Assembly (NCBI RefSeq): GCF_003003885.1
Contig: NZ_PVWN01000021.1
Coordinates: 1-64,000, forward strand
Source of the DNA: Chlorogloea sp. CCALA 695
GTDB lineage: Bacteria; Cyanobacteriota; Cyanobacteriia; Cyanobacteriales; Chroococcidiopsidaceae
Reading direction: 5' to 3'
DNA: 64,000 bases
Part shown: piece after piece, positions 30,350 to 40,320 of the stretch
How positions within the stretch are numbered: position 1 is the stretch's first letter
Layout of the letters: each line of letters starts with the position of its first letter
The notes under the pieces: model-generated
The model's database searches: none
Told to the model about the DNA's origin: nothing
Seen by the model: only the letters and a program-made list of their open reading frames with translations
Translations under genes and position numbers: made by a program

Positions 30350-31696
30350 TTAATTTGGGCGCTGAACGATTTTTTCCCATAACCGCCGCCTAGTTATTGA
30401 TTCAATCCCAAACAAACGCACGTAATCATCCTCATGTTCTGTTAGGCAAGATTCTAAAGCAATAATTGCCTCTGATTCTCCCACCACTACAGAACCGTAA
30501 TTTTGCCACGAGTTCATCTTAAATCGGCGTTTATCGACAAATTCAATCCCAATATTATGACCTTGGGCTAAATCTGTCCGCATCCGTTCGAGGGTTTCTA
30601 AGCCGATGCGGGTTGAAAGAACATCGTTATGACGGCTAGGATCAACATGAGTATTATAGTTAGCGGGTTTGATTGGGTAGGTAAATCGATTCGGATTAAA
30701 AGTTGAATCCGATGTAGGGGTTTCGGAATAGTTGCTAATATTAGTACGCTCGGGTGTAATCGATGGTTTGGATTCTGGGCGATCGCTCTTTATTGAGGGG
30801 GGAAAACTTCTATCTTGGAGAACTTGATTGTATTCTCTAACCAAGCCAGAGTTTTCTACTCTTTGCTGTTCTTGTACCATCAAGTTGCCGTATTCCATCA
30901 AGCGCGGTAGTTGGAAATTGGGTTTAGCAAAAGTAGGTGCGCCTTCAGTGCTATTAACTACGCGCAAAGATACCTTTTCAAAACCCGTACTGTGAATAAA
31001 TGAGCGAATTTGCTCGTCATAAATGCGCGATCGCAAAGCACTAAAAAAGTCTATAGGCTGGTTGATATAAGTATCAACAAGTTTTTCAATATCGCTTTTT
31101 GGCAATCCATCAGGTGCAAATATCCCGCTCACAATCCCCACTTTGTCATCGCGGTTAGGTTCCCAGAAGAACTTTTCCATTCTTCCATCCCGAATCAATG
31201 GGGCGTACAAAGTCGAAAAATCATTTCCCGTGACAATAATTGGGATGCGTTGGAGAGGCGTAGAATCGTAAGAACCTGGCAACTGTACGTCGGTAGGATT
31301 ATCGGCAATATTCATCAATGTGCCATTGACTAACTGCGTATTGACGGTATATTGAGTACCACGATCGAATCTTCCCGCCCCCGCGTCCAAGTCATTAATC
31401 ATCAACACGCACATTTTGCCGCGTACTTTGCTCAATTCGGAGGCTTCACGGTAGCGCAAACGCACCAATCGTCCCGGATCTCCCGCATCAGGACTTTCTA
31501 GTTCTCCGGCGGACATATAAATCGCTTCAATGCCCATGCGTTCAAATACTAATTCGCATTGAAAGGATTTGCCTTCGCCTTTGCGTCCATGAATGCCCAA
31601 AATGAGCGGTACGCGCACGCCCGGTAACTCCAAAAAGTTCTTAGTAATGTGAACCGCAAGTTTATCTAGAAAATTAGGAGAAATGTAATAGCTCAT
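30350..31696 (-). CDS. rca: Rubisco activase with C-terminal SSUL domain
   Basis: 448 residues, AAA+ ATPase that removes inhibitory sugar phosphates from Rubisco. The Walker A motif GRKGEGKS is at residues 37-44, and Walker B is in VLMINDLDAGAG. PIIVTGNDFSTLYAPLIRDGRMEKF is sensor 1 with the arginine-finger segment. After a low-complexity linker (about 290-350) residues 355-445 form a Rubisco small-subunit-like domain (GHNIGIEFVDKRRFKMNSWQ), which targets activase to Rubisco in carboxysomes. It is the fourth gene of the rbc cluster, behind an rbcS terminator. Confidence 0.97.
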   Translation of the reverse strand: MSYYISPNFLDKLAVHITKNFLELPGVRVPLILGIHGRKGEGKSFQCELVFERMGIEAIYMSAGELESPDAGDPGRLVRLRYREASELSKVRGKMCVLMINDLDAGAGRFDRGTQYTVNTQLVNGTLMNIADNPTDVQLPGSYDSTPLQRIPIIVTGNDFSTLYAPLIRDGRMEKFFWEPNRDDKVGIVSGIFAPDGLPKSDIEKLVDTYINQPIDFFSALRSRIYDEQIRSFIHSTGFEKVSLRVVNSTEGAPTFAKPNFQLPRLMEYGNLMVQEQQRVENSGLVREYNQVLQDRSFPPSIKSDRPESKPSITPERTNISNYSETPTSDSTFNPNRFTYPIKPANYNTHVDPSRHNDVLSTRIGLETLERMRTDLAQGHNIGIEFVDKRRFKMNSWQNYGSVVVGESEAIIALESCLTEHEDDYVRLFGIESITRRRLWEKIVQRPN

Positions 31697-31750
31697 AACT
31701 GTGGTTGAATAATGCTGCTAATTTATTTTTACTTTTTACACAGTAAATAA

Positions 31751-31774
31751 GAGAGGCAGACAAGTCCACCTCTC
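31751..31774 (-). terminator. Terminator-like hairpin after rbcS
   Basis: On the minus strand GAGAGGTGGACTTGTCTGCCTCTC folds with a 6-bp GAGAGG/CCTCTC base plus weaker inner pairs, followed by TTATTTAC. It separates rbcLXS from rca and probably lowers rca expression. Confidence 0.65.
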
Positions 31775-31839
31775 CTAGGGTATGAAACAATAACTTAAAC
31801 TATCGCTTCAGGTTTATTTGAAACACAAAACGTTGCGCT

Positions 31840-32163
31840 CTAGCGAGGCTTGTGAACGATAAAGCTAAGAATTTGGCACTGCTTGATGTTGTCAAAACCA
31901 ACTACGCGGATGTAGCAGTTGGAATAATCAGAACGACAAGCGCGAACTTCACTCAACACTTCTTCAGGGCTTCTAGCGTTGAACAAAGGCAACTTCCACA
32001 TTGTCCAATACAATTCTGTTGGATCGGAAGTTTCGTTAAATTCAATGGCGGGGAAATAACCCTGAGTCAAAATGTACTGAATCTGCCTAGTAATCTGAGC
32101 GTCAGATAAAGGGGGCAAATAAGACAGGGTTTCAAAGCGACGCTCTTTTGGTAGAGTTTGCAT
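31840..32163 (-). CDS. rbcS: Rubisco small subunit
   Basis: 107 residues, form IB. It forms the caps of the L8S8 enzyme that fixes CO2 in carboxysomes. The family signature is [30 protein letters not shown], with [12 protein letters not shown] and [20 protein letters not shown]. Length and motifs are complete. Preceded by rbcX, with 124 bases between them. Confidence 0.99.
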   Translation of the reverse strand: MQTLPKERRFETLSYLPPLSDAQITRQIQYILTQGYFPAIEFNETSDPTELYWTMWKLPLFNARSPEEVLSEVRACRSDYSNCYIRVVGFDNIKQCQILSFIVHKPR

Positions 32164-32287
32164 GATTTAAAAATGTGGGGATAGTGGGACAAATCGTTTT
32201 CCCCTTCTTTGCCAAGAAGGAGATTGTTTCTTGAGATAACACTAACTAGCAAGGGTAAATTAAAGGCGATCGCCGCCTGTAAAAGTC

Positions 32288-32695
32288 TTAACTAGATTGG
32301 CTATCCGGTTGAGATTCGGTAACAGTAGGAGTTTGCGTCAGGCTGGAGCTTGATACATTTAATTGCGTGAGCCGCTCTAGCTGCTGACGGCGATGTTCCA
32401 TATTGGCTTCGGCTATCCCTGTGCAAATCATCTCTGGCAAAAAGTCCGTTACTTCTTGCGCTAAGTGTTCTCTCACAGTCAATATTCGCAAGGCTAAAGC
32501 TTGTTTTTCTTGAAACAACGCTTGAATGTATGCTTCTCCATCTTGGATTTTTTCTCTTGAGGAGAAGTGATGCAACCAAAACCCCAAAGGCGGATCGGTT
32601 TCATTCAATTGAGCTAGTACCACTCTTACTGCTTGATAAGTCAAATAGCTTTGTAGTGTTTTAGCTGTATCTTTCGCAATTTGTTTGAGATCCAT
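32288..32695 (-). CDS. rbcX: Rubisco assembly chaperone RbcX
   Basis: 135 residues, four-helix homodimer that binds the C-terminus of RbcL to promote L8 assembly. The N-terminal LKQIAKDTAKTLQSYLTYQAVRVVLAQL is the classical hydrophobic cleft, and ETDPPLGFWLHHF follows. The C-terminus is a Ser/Thr/Gln-rich extension (about residues 113-135), variable in the family. Its place between rbcL and rbcS is conserved in many cyanobacteria. Confidence 0.97.
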   Translation of the reverse strand: MDLKQIAKDTAKTLQSYLTYQAVRVVLAQLNETDPPLGFWLHHFSSREKIQDGEAYIQALFQEKQALALRILTVREHLAQEVTDFLPEMICTGIAEANMEHRRQQLERLTQLNVSSSSLTQTPTVTESQPDSQSS

Positions 32696-32724
32696 ACTAG
32701 CGCCCCAGCCCTAAATGTAGTGAT

Positions 32725-32770
32725 GTATGAGCTATTAAGTTAAGTTAACTCAAAACTAACTAGCTCATAC
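32725..32770 (-). other. Stem-loop in the rbcL-rbcX spacer
   Basis: Perfect 10-bp arms GTATGAGCTA/TAGCTCATAC around a 26-base AT-rich loop, 17 bases after the rbcL stop. No T run follows, so it may act in mRNA stability or processing that keeps rbcL above rbcX. Confidence 0.6.
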
Positions 32771-32787
32771 TTCGACCTACTTACTTA

Positions 32788-34218
32788 TTAAACTGTATCC
32801 ATTGCCTCGAACTCGAACTTGATTTCTTTCCATAGTTCGGCAGCAACAGCAAGTTCAGGCGACCACTTACAAGCTTCGCGGATAATATCATTACCTTCAC
32901 GAGCTAGGCTGCGTCCTTCGTTACGAGCTTGAACGCAAGCTTCTAAAGCTACGCGGTTAGCAGTAGCACCAGGCGCGTTACCCCAAGGGTGTCCGAGGGT
33001 TCCACCACCAAACTGCAATACGGAGTCATCGCCGAAGATTTCTAGTAAGGCGGGCATATGCCAAATGTGGATACCACCAGAAGCAACAGCCATTACACCA
33101 GGCATTGAAGCCCAGTCTTGAGTGAAGTAAATACCGCGAGATTTGTCTTGCTCAACGTAGTTTTCACGCAACAAGTCAACAAATCCCATCGTGATGCCGC
33201 GTTCGCCTTCTAGCTTACCAACAACAGTTCCGGTGTGGATGTGATCTCCACCAGACATTCTGAGGGTTTTTGCCAAAACGCGGAAGTGGATGCCGTGATT
33301 TTTTTGACGGTCAATAACGGCGTGCATAGCACGGTGAATGTGTAGCAAGATACCGTTCTTACGACACCAATGAGCCAAGGTTGTGTTGGCTGTAAAACCC
33401 GCCGTCAGGTAGTCGTGCATGACGATGGGCATTTTGAGTTCTTTGGCGTACTCAGCCCGTTCTAGCATCTGTTCGCAGGTGGGGGCGGTAACGTTTAGGT
33501 AGTGACCTTTGATTTCCCCGGTTTCTGCTTGAGCTTTGTGGATAGCTTCTGCTACAAACAAAAAGCGATCGCGCCATCTTTGGAATGGTGCAGAGTTGAT
33601 GTTTTCGTCGTCTTTGGTGAAGTCCAAACCACCACGCAAACACTCATAAACTGCCCGTCCGTAGTTTTTGGCAGATAAGCCCAATTTCGGCTTGATCGTG
33701 CATCCTAATAAGGGGCGACCGTACTTGTTGAGTTTATCGCGCTCTACTTGGATACCATGAGGAGGTCCTTGGAAAGTTTTGAGGTAAGCAACAGGGATGC
33801 GGAGGTCTTCAAGGCGCAAAGCCCGTAATGCTTTGAAACCAAATACGTTACCTACAATTGAGGTCAACATATTTGTTACAGAACCTTCTTCAAACAAGTC
33901 TAAAGGATAGGCAACGTAACAGATATACTGATTGTCTTCGCCAGCAACGGGTTCGATGTCATAACAACGACCTTTGTAGCGATCGAGGTCAGTAAGCAAG
34001 TCTGTCCATACCGTTGTCCAAGTACCTGTAGAAGATTCGGCTGCTACTGCTGCTCCTGCTTCTTCTGGGGGTACTCCAGGCTGGGGAGTCATGCGAAACG
34101 CCGCCAAAATATCTGTATCTTTAGGCGTGTAATCAGGAGTGTAATAAGTAAGTCTGTAATCTTTTACACCAGCTTGATAGCCAGTTTTTGTCTGAGTTTT
34201 TGTTTGGGAGTAAGACAT
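32788..34218 (-). CDS. rbcL: Rubisco large subunit (form IB)
   Basis: 476 residues. Catalytic residues are visible: Lys176 (CTIKPKLG), carbamylated Lys202 ([15 protein letters not shown]), and loop 6 ([12 protein letters not shown]). The N-terminus [20 protein letters not shown] is green-type. It is the first gene of rbcL-rbcX-rbcS-rca. Preceded by a 300-base leader/promoter region shared divergently with the ABC-F gene. Confidence 0.99.
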   Translation of the reverse strand: MSYSQTKTQTKTGYQAGVKDYRLTYYTPDYTPKDTDILAAFRMTPQPGVPPEEAGAAVAAESSTGTWTTVWTDLLTDLDRYKGRCYDIEPVAGEDNQYICYVAYPLDLFEEGSVTNMLTSIVGNVFGFKALRALRLEDLRIPVAYLKTFQGPPHGIQVERDKLNKYGRPLLGCTIKPKLGLSAKNYGRAVYECLRGGLDFTKDDENINSAPFQRWRDRFLFVAEAIHKAQAETGEIKGHYLNVTAPTCEQMLERAEYAKELKMPIVMHDYLTAGFTANTTLAHWCRKNGILLHIHRAMHAVIDRQKNHGIHFRVLAKTLRMSGGDHIHTGTVVGKLEGERGITMGFVDLLRENYVEQDKSRGIYFTQDWASMPGVMAVASGGIHIWHMPALLEIFGDDSVLQFGGGTLGHPWGNAPGATANRVALEACVQARNEGRSLAREGNDIIREACKWSPELAVAAELWKEIKFEFEAMDTV

Positions 34219-34518
34219 ATTTTTCTTCTAAAGAAGTCGATCACTGGTACTTGCTCGCTTTACAAGCTGCTTCATAATATATCAAGAATTTGATAAGTTA
34301 AAATTTTAATTTACTCAACGTAACCATAAGAATATTTTATATTTATTGCTTATTGTGAAAATATACGGTAATAGTACAGATACCTATTGCCAAAAATGCC
34401 AAGTTGCGATTATAAGAAATTAATCGGAGACAGGAGCAGCTTTTGCTTCTAGTCAATAAATTTTGTTAAGATTAATGCGACTAAAGTGCGATCGCCTTTC
34501 CTCTCTTGGAGATTTTTA
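34219..34518. promoter_or_regulatory. Divergent promoter region between rbcL and the ABC-F gene
   Basis: 300 bases without ORF. The rbcL side is AT-rich with a small palindrome CTTCTTTAGAAG just upstream of the rbcL ATG. The ABC-F side carries GGAG (34508-34511) as ribosome site. No CbbR/NtcA site can be assigned reliably by eye. Confidence 0.5.
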
Positions 34519-36204
34519 ATGCTGCGACTAGAACATATCAGTAAGATTTACCCTACAGGCGAAGTTCTCAAAGATGTAAACTGGGAAGTCAAACCAGGCG
34601 ATCGCACGGGGCTAGTTGGCGTTAACGGTGCAGGGAAATCTACCCAACTCAAAATCATTGCTGGAGAAATAGAACCTACTAGCGGCGAAATTGTCCGTCC
34701 TGCAAGTTTGCACATAGCTTATTTAACCCAAGAATTTGAAGTAGATCCAACACGGACAGTAAAAGAAGAATTTTGGCAAGCCTTCGATGAAGCAAACCAA
34801 GTACACCAAGCTTTATCAGACGTACATCGGGCGATGGAAAGCGCCAACCCCGAACAGTTAGACAAGTTGATCGATAAAATGGATCGCTTGCAAAGGAAAT
34901 TTGAAGCTTTAGATGGGTACAATTTAGAGGCGCAAATCGAGAAAATACTGCCAGAAATGGGCTTTGATGCTACAGATGGCGATCGCCTAGTTAGTGCTTT
35001 TAGTGGCGGCTGGCAAATGCGGATGAGTTTGGGCAAAATTTTACTGCAAAAGCCCGACTTATTATTACTAGACGAGCCGACAAACCACTTAGACTTAGAG
35101 ACAATTGAGTGGTTAGAAATATATCTCAAAAAGTTACTGACCCCAATGGTAATTGTGTCTCACGACCGAGAATTTTTAGATCGTCTTTGCACCCAAGTTG
35201 TTGAAACAGAAAGAGGAGTTTCCGCTACTTATTTGGGCAATTATTCAGCTTACTTGCAACAAAAACATGAGGCTCAAGAAGCTCAATTAAGCGCCTACGA
35301 ACGCCAGCAGAAAGAATTAGAGAAACAACAAGCCTTTGTAGATAGATTCCGAGCTAGTGCGACTCGTAGCACCCAAGCAAAAAGCCGTGAGAAACAACTA
35401 GATAAAGTTGAAAGAGTTGAAGCGCCTACGGGGGGGATGAGGACTTTACATTTCCGTTTTCCGCCTTCGCCGCGCAGTGGTAGAGAAATAGCCTCAATTG
35501 AGGAACTTACCCATACTTATGATGACAAAGTATTATTTTTAGGCGCAAACTTATTAATAGAAAGAGGCGATCGCATAGCTTTTTTAGGACCTAATGGTGC
35601 GGGTAAATCTACTTTGCTCCGGTTAATAATGGGCTTAGAACCTCCTACTGAAGGCATAGTAAAAACAGGCGATCACAATGTTATACCTGGTTACTTTGAA
35701 CAAAATCAAGCAGAAGCACTAAATCTGGCAAAATCGGTAATGGAAACCATCCATGACGAAGTACCTGATTGGACTAACGAAGAAGTTAGAGCAATTTTAG
35801 GGAGATTTTTATTTAGTGGTGACACTGTATATAAACAAGTAGGGGCTTTAAGTGGTGGAGAAAAAGCCCGTTTAGCTTTGGCAAAAATGTTGCTGCGCCC
35901 AGCTAACTTCTTAATTTTAGATGAGCCAACTAATCACCTAGACATTCCAGCTAAAGAAATGCTTGAAGAAGCAATCCAAAACTATGATGGTACGGTAGTA
36001 ATAGTTTCTCATGATCGCTACTTTATTTCTCAGGTGGCAAACAAAATAGTAGAGATCCGTGATGGCGAATTTCGCATCTATCGCGGGGATTATCATTACT
36101 ATTTAGATAAAATTGCTGAAGAAAAAGAGCAAGCAATGGTAGAAAAAGCCGCCGCCGAAAAAGCGGCAAAAAAAGCTGCTAAAACCTCGTCGAAGCGTAA
36201 ATAA
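34519..36204 (+). CDS. ABC-F family ATPase (EttA/Uup-like)
   Basis: 561 residues from ATG 34519, which has GGAG 7 bases upstream; a GTG at 34486 would add 11 residues without an upstream site. Two tandem ATPase domains: Walker A GVNGAGKST and GPNGAGKST; ABC signatures FSGGWQMRMSLGK and LSGGEKARLALAK; Walker B LLLLDEPTNHLD and LILDEPTNHLD. No membrane segments are present. The linker between the domains is helical, and the C-terminus is a basic tail (KKAAKTSSKRK). Family members act on ribosomes; the specific subfamily is uncertain. Confidence 0.92.
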   Translation: MLRLEHISKIYPTGEVLKDVNWEVKPGDRTGLVGVNGAGKSTQLKIIAGEIEPTSGEIVRPASLHIAYLTQEFEVDPTRTVKEEFWQAFDEANQVHQALSDVHRAMESANPEQLDKLIDKMDRLQRKFEALDGYNLEAQIEKILPEMGFDATDGDRLVSAFSGGWQMRMSLGKILLQKPDLLLLDEPTNHLDLETIEWLEIYLKKLLTPMVIVSHDREFLDRLCTQVVETERGVSATYLGNYSAYLQQKHEAQEAQLSAYERQQKELEKQQAFVDRFRASATRSTQAKSREKQLDKVERVEAPTGGMRTLHFRFPPSPRSGREIASIEELTHTYDDKVLFLGANLLIERGDRIAFLGPNGAGKSTLLRLIMGLEPPTEGIVKTGDHNVIPGYFEQNQAEALNLAKSVMETIHDEVPDWTNEEVRAILGRFLFSGDTVYKQVGALSGGEKARLALAKMLLRPANFLILDEPTNHLDIPAKEMLEEAIQNYDGTVVIVSHDRYFISQVANKIVEIRDGEFRIYRGDYHYYLDKIAEEKEQAMVEKAAAEKAAKKAAKTSSKRK

Positions 36205-36361
36205 ATTTAGAGATTTTTAAAATTTTTGAGCAAGCAAAAAGAGATAAGAACTAAAAATCTAATAAAACATCAAAAAAAACCAAGTAAATTTGGTTACATT
36301 AGTTGCCAGCAATGGTATTATTGCGGTGAGTTCAAACTATTAAATAGAGGGCAATAGGCTT

Positions 36362-37957
36362 ATGACCCAAGCACCTGTCGCTCCCGTGGTGCTAGTCATT
36401 CTAGACGGGTGGGGCTACCGCGAGGAAAAGGATGGCAATGCGATCGCCAACGCAAAAATTCCTGTCATGGATAGCCTCTGGGCTGCCTATCCTCACACTT
36501 TAATTAAGACCTCTGGTAAGGCTGTAGGCTTGCCAGAAGGACAAATGGGTAACTCTGAAGTGGGACATCTAAATATTGGCGCTGGGCGTGTAGTACCCCA
36601 AGAATTGGTGCGGATCTCAGACGCGGTGGAAGATGGAACGCTGTTGCAAAATCCGGCGTTAGTCAAAATTTGTACAGAAGTACGCGATCGCCAGAGCAAA
36701 CTGCACTTAATCGGACTAACTTCCGAAGGCGGCGTACATTCTCATTTGAGCCATTTGTTAGGATTGCTTGACTTAGCTAAGGCTCAAGGAATTAGTAATG
36801 TTTGCATTCACGCCATTACAGACGGACGAGATACAAGTCCAAACGAAGGGATAGAGGCTATTGAGAAAGTTCAAAAACACATTGATAGTATAGGTGTAGG
36901 GCAGATTGTCACGGTTAGCGGTCGTTATTACGCAATGGATCGCGATCGCCGTTGGGATAGAGTCCAAAAAGCCTACGATGTGATGACGAGAAATGGAGAA
37001 ATCGGCGGTTCGGCATTAGATATAATCCAGTCATCCTATGCCCAAAACATCACCGATGAATTTATTATGCCCACGCGGGTAGCCCCTGGAGCGATTGAAT
37101 CAGGAGATGGGGTAATATTTTTCAACTTCCGCCCTGATCGCTCAAGACAATTAACTCAAGCATTGGTAAATAAAGAATTTAACGGTTTTGATCGCCAGCA
37201 AATTAAGCCTTTATCGTTTGTTACATTCACACAGTACGAGCCAGATTTGCCCGTAAAAGTTGCCTTTGAACCGCAAAACTTGAACAATATCCTAGGGGAA
37301 GTAATCGCCCAACATGGTTTAAAGCAGTTTCGCACCGCAGAAACAGAAAAGTATGCCCATGTAACTTACTTTTTTAATGGTGGCTTAGAGGAGCCATTAG
37401 AGGGGGAAGATCGAGAATTGGTCATGAGTCCAATGGTAGCTACTTACGATCGCGCTCCGGCCATGTCAGCCGAGGCAGTAACCGATATCGCCACCACCGC
37501 GATTAAAAAACGCATCTATTCTTTAGTTGTGATCAACTACGCCAACCCAGATATGGTAGGGCATACAGGACAAATACCCGCCACAATTCAGGCATTAGAA
37601 ACGGTGGATCGCTGTTTGGGAAGATTGCTTGAAAGTATCAGCAAAGTGGGCGGAACAGCGATCGTTACTGCCGATCACGGTAATGCCGAGACTATGATTG
37701 ATGACGAAGGGAACCCGTGGACGGCTCATACTACCAACCCTGTACCTTTAATCTTGATTGAAGGTGAACAAGCAAAAATACCCGGCTATGGCGCAGAAGT
37801 AGAACTAAGAAATGATGGAGCGCTAGGTGATATTGCTCCCACGATTTTACAAATTTTACAGCTACCACAACCCGTAGAAATGACTGGGCGTTCTTTGTTA
37901 GAGCCATCTCAGTATCAATTGTCAGCAATTCGGACTCCGGTAGAACTAAGTTTGTAG
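36362..37957 (+). CDS. gpmI: 2,3-bisphosphoglycerate-independent phosphoglycerate mutase
   Basis: 531 residues, Mn-dependent glycolytic enzyme converting 3- to 2-phosphoglycerate. Metal-binding Asp15 (VILDGWGYR) and phospho-Ser65 (MGNSEVGHLNIGAGR) are in place, with ADHGNAETM and HTTNPVPL at the C-terminus. Start ATG has a purine-rich leader AGAGGGCAATAGG. It is followed after 95 bases by secG, so the two may be co-expressed. Confidence 0.98.
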   Translation: MTQAPVAPVVLVILDGWGYREEKDGNAIANAKIPVMDSLWAAYPHTLIKTSGKAVGLPEGQMGNSEVGHLNIGAGRVVPQELVRISDAVEDGTLLQNPALVKICTEVRDRQSKLHLIGLTSEGGVHSHLSHLLGLLDLAKAQGISNVCIHAITDGRDTSPNEGIEAIEKVQKHIDSIGVGQIVTVSGRYYAMDRDRRWDRVQKAYDVMTRNGEIGGSALDIIQSSYAQNITDEFIMPTRVAPGAIESGDGVIFFNFRPDRSRQLTQALVNKEFNGFDRQQIKPLSFVTFTQYEPDLPVKVAFEPQNLNNILGEVIAQHGLKQFRTAETEKYAHVTYFFNGGLEEPLEGEDRELVMSPMVATYDRAPAMSAEAVTDIATTAIKKRIYSLVVINYANPDMVGHTGQIPATIQALETVDRCLGRLLESISKVGGTAIVTADHGNAETMIDDEGNPWTAHTTNPVPLILIEGEQAKIPGYGAEVELRNDGALGDIAPTILQILQLPQPVEMTGRSLLEPSQYQLSAIRTPVELSL

Positions 37958-38052
37958 TTGAGTGTGCCGAGCGCAATTAGGTTAAAATTTGAAATGCTGG
38001 CAGCTAGTAGTAAAGGTTGCCAGAAAAAACTGTTGGTTTAGGAACTTGTTAA

Positions 38053-38286
38053 ATGACGTTATATAAAATAGTAGAAGCAATCTGGTCAATCTCTGCGGTA
38101 GGTTTAACGATTTTGGTATTGCTTCATAGTCCTAAAGGTGATGGAATTGGCGCGATTGGCGGACAAGCTCAATTGTTTAGCAGTACCAAGAGTGCCGAAA
38201 GTACCTTAAATAGAATTACTTGGACGCTAACAGTGATTTTTTTGGGATTGTCTTTAGTTTTAAGTGCAAACTGGATTCCTAGATAG
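38053..38286 (+). CDS. secG: Preprotein translocase subunit SecG
   Basis: 77 residues with two membrane helices (AIWSISAVGLTILVLLHS and WTLTVIFLGLSLVLSANWI). The loop SPKGDGIGAIGGQAQLFSS is the family signature. It assists the SecYE channel at the thylakoid and plasma membrane. The stop TAG is immediately followed by TTGATG, the start of the metalloprotease gene. Confidence 0.96.
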   Translation: MTLYKIVEAIWSISAVGLTILVLLHSPKGDGIGAIGGQAQLFSSTKSAESTLNRITWTLTVIFLGLSLVLSANWIPR

Positions 38287-38289
38287 TTG

Positions 38290-39057
38290 ATGCCGTTGAG
38301 AAATGCGAAGCCCGTAACCGGGCGCGCTTGCGTTATCGCACGGGTACAACCTTGGCAACACTTAAAGCGATCGCAATTAGTAATTTGGGTAGCTATTGTT
38401 ACAGGGTTATTGATAGTTCTAACTTCTACGGAGTTTAGTGCGGCAAAACCTGTTAATTTTTTAGCTGCAACTAAAAGCCATCCGTTACCAATTAGCTTAA
38501 ATCAGTGGCAAGATTTAACAGATAGCGGTGACTACTTTGATCGAGTAAAGTTAACGGAAGTTGGCTATTTAATTTGGTCGCAGTTTCCTATCAAAGTTTA
38601 TATAGATGACACTCAAGTTGAAACGTGGTTGCAGGTAAAAGCCGCCGTCAAAGAGTGGAATAGTTATTTACCCTTGCAAGTAGTTGAAAAGCCAGATATC
38701 GCTGATGTTAGGATATCGTTTAAGACTCCGCCTCTAGGAACGAAAGTATTACGGGCGCGATCAGCTTTAACTCAGTATGAATTATATATTAAGCTCTTTT
38801 CTAACTCTGCTTCAGTTTTAGCTCACCGTTGCACAATTATATTAAGTCCCAATCAGCCCAGCAAATACATTAAAGCTGCCGCTTTGCATGAATTAGGTCA
38901 TGCTTTAGGAATTTGGGGGCATAGTTTAGTTGCTAGCGATGCTTTATATTTTTCCCAAGTATCAAATCCGCCGCGTATTTCCCCTAGAGATATCAATACT
39001 CTCAAACAAATTTATCAACAGCCAACCCTTTTAGGGTGGAAGGTAGAAAGCAAATAA
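38290..39057 (+). CDS. Matrixin-like (M10-type) metalloprotease
   Basis: 255 residues from ATG 38290 (TTG at 38287 is an alternative). It is anchored by a single helix (about 30-48, VIWVAIVTGLLIVLTSTEFS). The zinc-binding motif ALHELGHALGIWGHS (first His about residue 200) has the HExxHxxGxxH pattern of metzincins. The N-terminus (LRNAKPVTGRACVIARV) is encoded by an inserted 38-bp palindromic repeat, so the first 18 residues are unlikely to be ancestral. No other in-frame start is found downstream, so the repeat lies inside the coding region. The substrate is unknown. Confidence 0.85.
   Translation: MPLRNAKPVTGRACVIARVQPWQHLKRSQLVIWVAIVTGLLIVLTSTEFSAAKPVNFLAATKSHPLPISLNQWQDLTDSGDYFDRVKLTEVGYLIWSQFPIKVYIDDTQVETWLQVKAAVKEWNSYLPLQVVEKPDIADVRISFKTPPLGTKVLRARSALTQYELYIKLFSNSASVLAHRCTIILSPNQPSKYIKAAALHELGHALGIWGHSLVASDALYFSQVSNPPRISPRDINTLKQIYQQPTLLGWKVESK
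38304..38341. repeat. 38-bp dispersed palindromic repeat, copy 2 (inside metalloprotease gene)
   Basis: 36 of 38 bases match 15697-15734. Differences are one T/C and one C/T. The element encodes part of the protease N-terminus in one frame, and in the methyltransferase it is read on the opposite strand, so it tolerates both. Confidence 0.8.
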
Positions 39058-39096
39058 AACTATTATGACAATTGTGCCAATTAAAGGCTAAAACTT

Positions 39097-40236
39097 TTAT
39101 ATTCCTACCCTTACTCGCCGTTGCTGTAAAACTTGAGTGTACAACTGCTCTAAACACGTAATGTTGTAGTTGAGAGTATAGCGCTCTAACACTCTTTGTC
39201 GGGCTTTTTTGCCTAGCATTGGTGCGATTTCAGGGTGATCTTGAAATAATGGTAACAATGTTTGCAACTGCGATCCGACGCGGCGAGTATTTAATAAAAC
39301 CCCCACTTCTTCTAATACTTCCCCATCAGCGCCGACATCGGTTGCCAAACAAGCAATCCCACAAGCCATTGCTTCTAATAAGGACAAGGATAACCCTTCT
39401 ACTAAAGAAGGCAAGATAAATACATCTGCGCCTCTAAGAATTTCAATTCGCCGCTTTTCGTCGGCTACAAATCCTAACCAAATAATGCCATGTTCGGAGC
39501 CGTAAAAAGGCTTTAGAGAAGGTGTTAAAGGGCCATCCCCTACAATCAATAGTTTACTCTCTGGCTTCATTTCGGCTTGCTTCCAAGCTCTTAAAAGTGC
39601 CTCTACGTTCTTTTCTGCGGCTAGTCTTCCTTGATAGACAAATAAGGTTTGAGCATTAAACTCCGCTTTAATTGCCGAAGCACCAGGAGAATATCTTTGC
39701 ACATCTACGCCGTTAGGAATTACCGCTACATTGTTTGCAGGTACGCCCAAACGTGCTAAAACTTCTCGCTGTACTTGGGAAAAAACAATCGTGCGATCGT
39801 AGTTAACTAAAAACGGCGCGTAGAGTTGGTAGGCTAAAAGTTGGGTTCCCGATTTAAACTTTGCTCCTTTACCTGCAAAGGGTGTATGAAAAGTAGAAAC
39901 TAGCGGTAAATTTAGTTCGGCGCAGATTTCTGGTAAAAGAAAATCCAAGGGCGATAAAGTTAGCGAAGCATGAACCAAATCCGGCTTTAGCTGACGCAGA
40001 AAGTCGCTTAAAACTTTACTCGATTTAAAAGAGGGAATTGTATAAACCTGAGATTTGTAGAGAAACGGTAACGAAAATTCCGCGCAGTCAGAATCGGTAT
40101 CCCTAATAGCGTCTTCTTGGGCAAAATGAAGAAAACTTACTTGGTGTCCTCGGTCTAAAAGAGCATTAGTAATTTCTCTACCGTAAGTGACATTGCCACA
40201 AAAAGGGGTTTTTTTTCCAAGCCAAGCAATATGCAT
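39097..40236 (-). CDS. GT4 family glycosyltransferase
   Basis: 379 residues, GT-B fold. The N-terminus MHIAWLGKKTPFCGNVTYG and DLVHASLTLSPLD are followed by VAVIPNGVDVQRYSPG, RLAAEKNVEALLRAW and VLPSLVEGLSLSLLEAMACG, where the EX7E motif (E...E) sits. The sequence resembles cyanobacterial membrane glycolipid glycosyltransferases; digalactosyldiacylglycerol synthase (DgdA type) is possible but not certain. It is the most downstream gene of a minus-strand group (deoC, recO, MFS, this gene). Confidence 0.85.
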   Translation of the reverse strand: MHIAWLGKKTPFCGNVTYGREITNALLDRGHQVSFLHFAQEDAIRDTDSDCAEFSLPFLYKSQVYTIPSFKSSKVLSDFLRQLKPDLVHASLTLSPLDFLLPEICAELNLPLVSTFHTPFAGKGAKFKSGTQLLAYQLYAPFLVNYDRTIVFSQVQREVLARLGVPANNVAVIPNGVDVQRYSPGASAIKAEFNAQTLFVYQGRLAAEKNVEALLRAWKQAEMKPESKLLIVGDGPLTPSLKPFYGSEHGIIWLGFVADEKRRIEILRGADVFILPSLVEGLSLSLLEAMACGIACLATDVGADGEVLEEVGVLLNTRRVGSQLQTLLPLFQDHPEIAPMLGKKARQRVLERYTLNYNITCLEQLYTQVLQQRRVRVGI

Positions 40237-40320
40237 TCTTTAAGCACTTTGAGTTTAAAAACTTTAGCGATCGCACGTAAGATCGCCAAATTTCAGTTAT
40301 TTACAAGCATTCAATAGAAA

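Noticed and set aside
30171-30353. Plus-strand ORF over the SRP RNA
   Set aside because: Overlaps the SRP RNA and the end of rca; the RNA structure is the better explanation.
36278-36295. AT-rich hairpin AACCAA/TTGGTT upstream of gpmI as terminator of the ABC-F gene
   Set aside because: Short 6-bp stem of low stability and no T run; not listed as a feature.
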